Positions 5,115-5,504 of a stretch of DNA of 5,504 nucleotides are shown in pieces. Below the pieces are notes generated by a model. That model made no database searches. It was not told the origin of the DNA and saw only the letters and a list, made by a program, of their open reading frames with translations. This stretch comes from Burkholderiales bacterium. GTDB lineage: Bacteria > Pseudomonadota > Gammaproteobacteria > Burkholderiales > Burkholderiaceae. The translations under genes and the position numbers were made by a program. Within the stretch, counting starts at the first letter, position 1. Every line of letters starts with the position of its first letter. The DNA lies in contig CAHJWV010000669.1 in NCBI GenBank assembly GCA_903643055.1, positions 1 through 5,504 on the forward strand, in the 5' to 3' direction.

Positions 5115-5504
5115 ATGAAGACATTTCCTCGCGTCAGGCCTCTGTGGCAGACGCTGGCGCTGACAGCGTTTCCCGCCGTCGCATTCGCCCAAGCGGCACC
5201 TTCGCCCGATGCAGCGGCTTCTTCACCGAACTCGCTAGGCCAGGTCAATGTGACCGGTCAGGCGGTGCGTGAAACCTCCACCAGCCCGGTGTACGGCATG
5301 GTCGCCCGCCGCAGTGCGACCGGCCTCAAGACCGACACCTCGATCCTGGAGGCGCCGCAATCGGTGTCGGTCGTGACGCGTGAACAGATCGAACTGCAAG
5401 GTGCCACCGGCGTCGACGAAGCGGTTCGCTATACCTCGGGCACGGTGGGCGGAGCTTTCGGGTTCGACTCACGCAGCGACTGGATTCTGGTGCGTGGTTT
5501 CCGC
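5115..5504 (+). CDS. TonB-dependent siderophore receptor (partial, N-terminal 130 residues; 3' end off window)
   Basis: The frame is open from the ATG at 5115 to the right edge, 130 codons. Residues 1-25 are a signal peptide: basic start (K2, R6, R8), hydrophobic LALTAFPAVAF and a likely cut after AFA at 25. LGQVNVTGQ (41-49) fits a TonB box/plug entry. Residues from about 68 follow the plug of siderophore receptors: TDTSILEAPQSVSVVTREQI, then the EAVRYTSGTVGG region and DWILVRGF at 122-129. This family sits in the outer membrane and imports ferric siderophores using TonB-ExbBD energy; the ligand cannot be read from the plug alone. Full members have about 700-800 residues. An upstream in-frame GTG at 5085 is possible, but it overlaps the -10 and would spoil the signal peptide. 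No clear ribosome site is seen. The Fur-like site upstream suggests iron control. Confidence 0.93.
   Translation, partial: MKTFPRVRPLWQTLALTAFPAVAFAQAAPSPDAAASSPNSLGQVNVTGQAVRETSTSPVYGMVARRSATGLKTDTSILEAPQSVSVVTREQIELQGATGVDEAVRYTSGTVGGAFGFDSRSDWILVRGFR

Overview
The window looks like chromosomal DNA of a GC-rich betaproteobacterium, most likely Burkholderiales. The grounds are high GC, strong G/C third-position bias, an HU protein with an Ala/Lys/Pro-rich tail, and LysR, flavin-reductase and NAD-epimerase genes of a type common in that order. This placement is inferred from sequence style, not from a database match. No mobile element, CRISPR array, tRNA or rRNA was seen.

Layout. (1) Positions 1-1139, minus strand: the first 379 codons of a DinG/XPD-like superfamily 2 helicase with an N-terminal RecB/Cas4-like nuclease domain and an Fe-S cysteine cluster; it runs off the left edge. 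(2) 1236-1580, plus: an HU-family nucleoid protein, divergent from the helicase across 96 bp. (3) 1581-1973: a 393-bp non-coding stretch with several perfect hairpins and three tandem 11-bp repeats. (4) 1974-2549, plus: a ChrR/YieF-like NAD(P)H-dependent FMN reductase with a strong ribosome site. (5) 2604-3514, minus: a LysR-type regulator, convergent with the reductase, whose DNA-binding domain is split by an apparent one-base deletion. (6) 3515-3823: a regulatory region with a T-N11-A LysR-type box. (7) 3824-4828, plus: an atypical extended-SDR NAD(P)-binding protein, divergent from the regulator and its probable target. (8) 4829-5114: a gap ending in a promoter with a Fur-like site. (9) 5115-5504, plus: the first 130 codons of a TonB-dependent siderophore receptor, running off the right edge.

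How they may work together. The reductase, LysR regulator and SDR protein look like a small redox or detoxification cluster, with the regulator acting on the divergent SDR gene. The most notable observations are the hidden frameshift in the regulator, its still well-formed operator, and a 10-bp sequence shared (inverted) between that operator region and the triple repeat upstream of the reductase. The receptor is a separate, probably iron-regulated unit. The helicase and HU genes are housekeeping DNA-maintenance functions.
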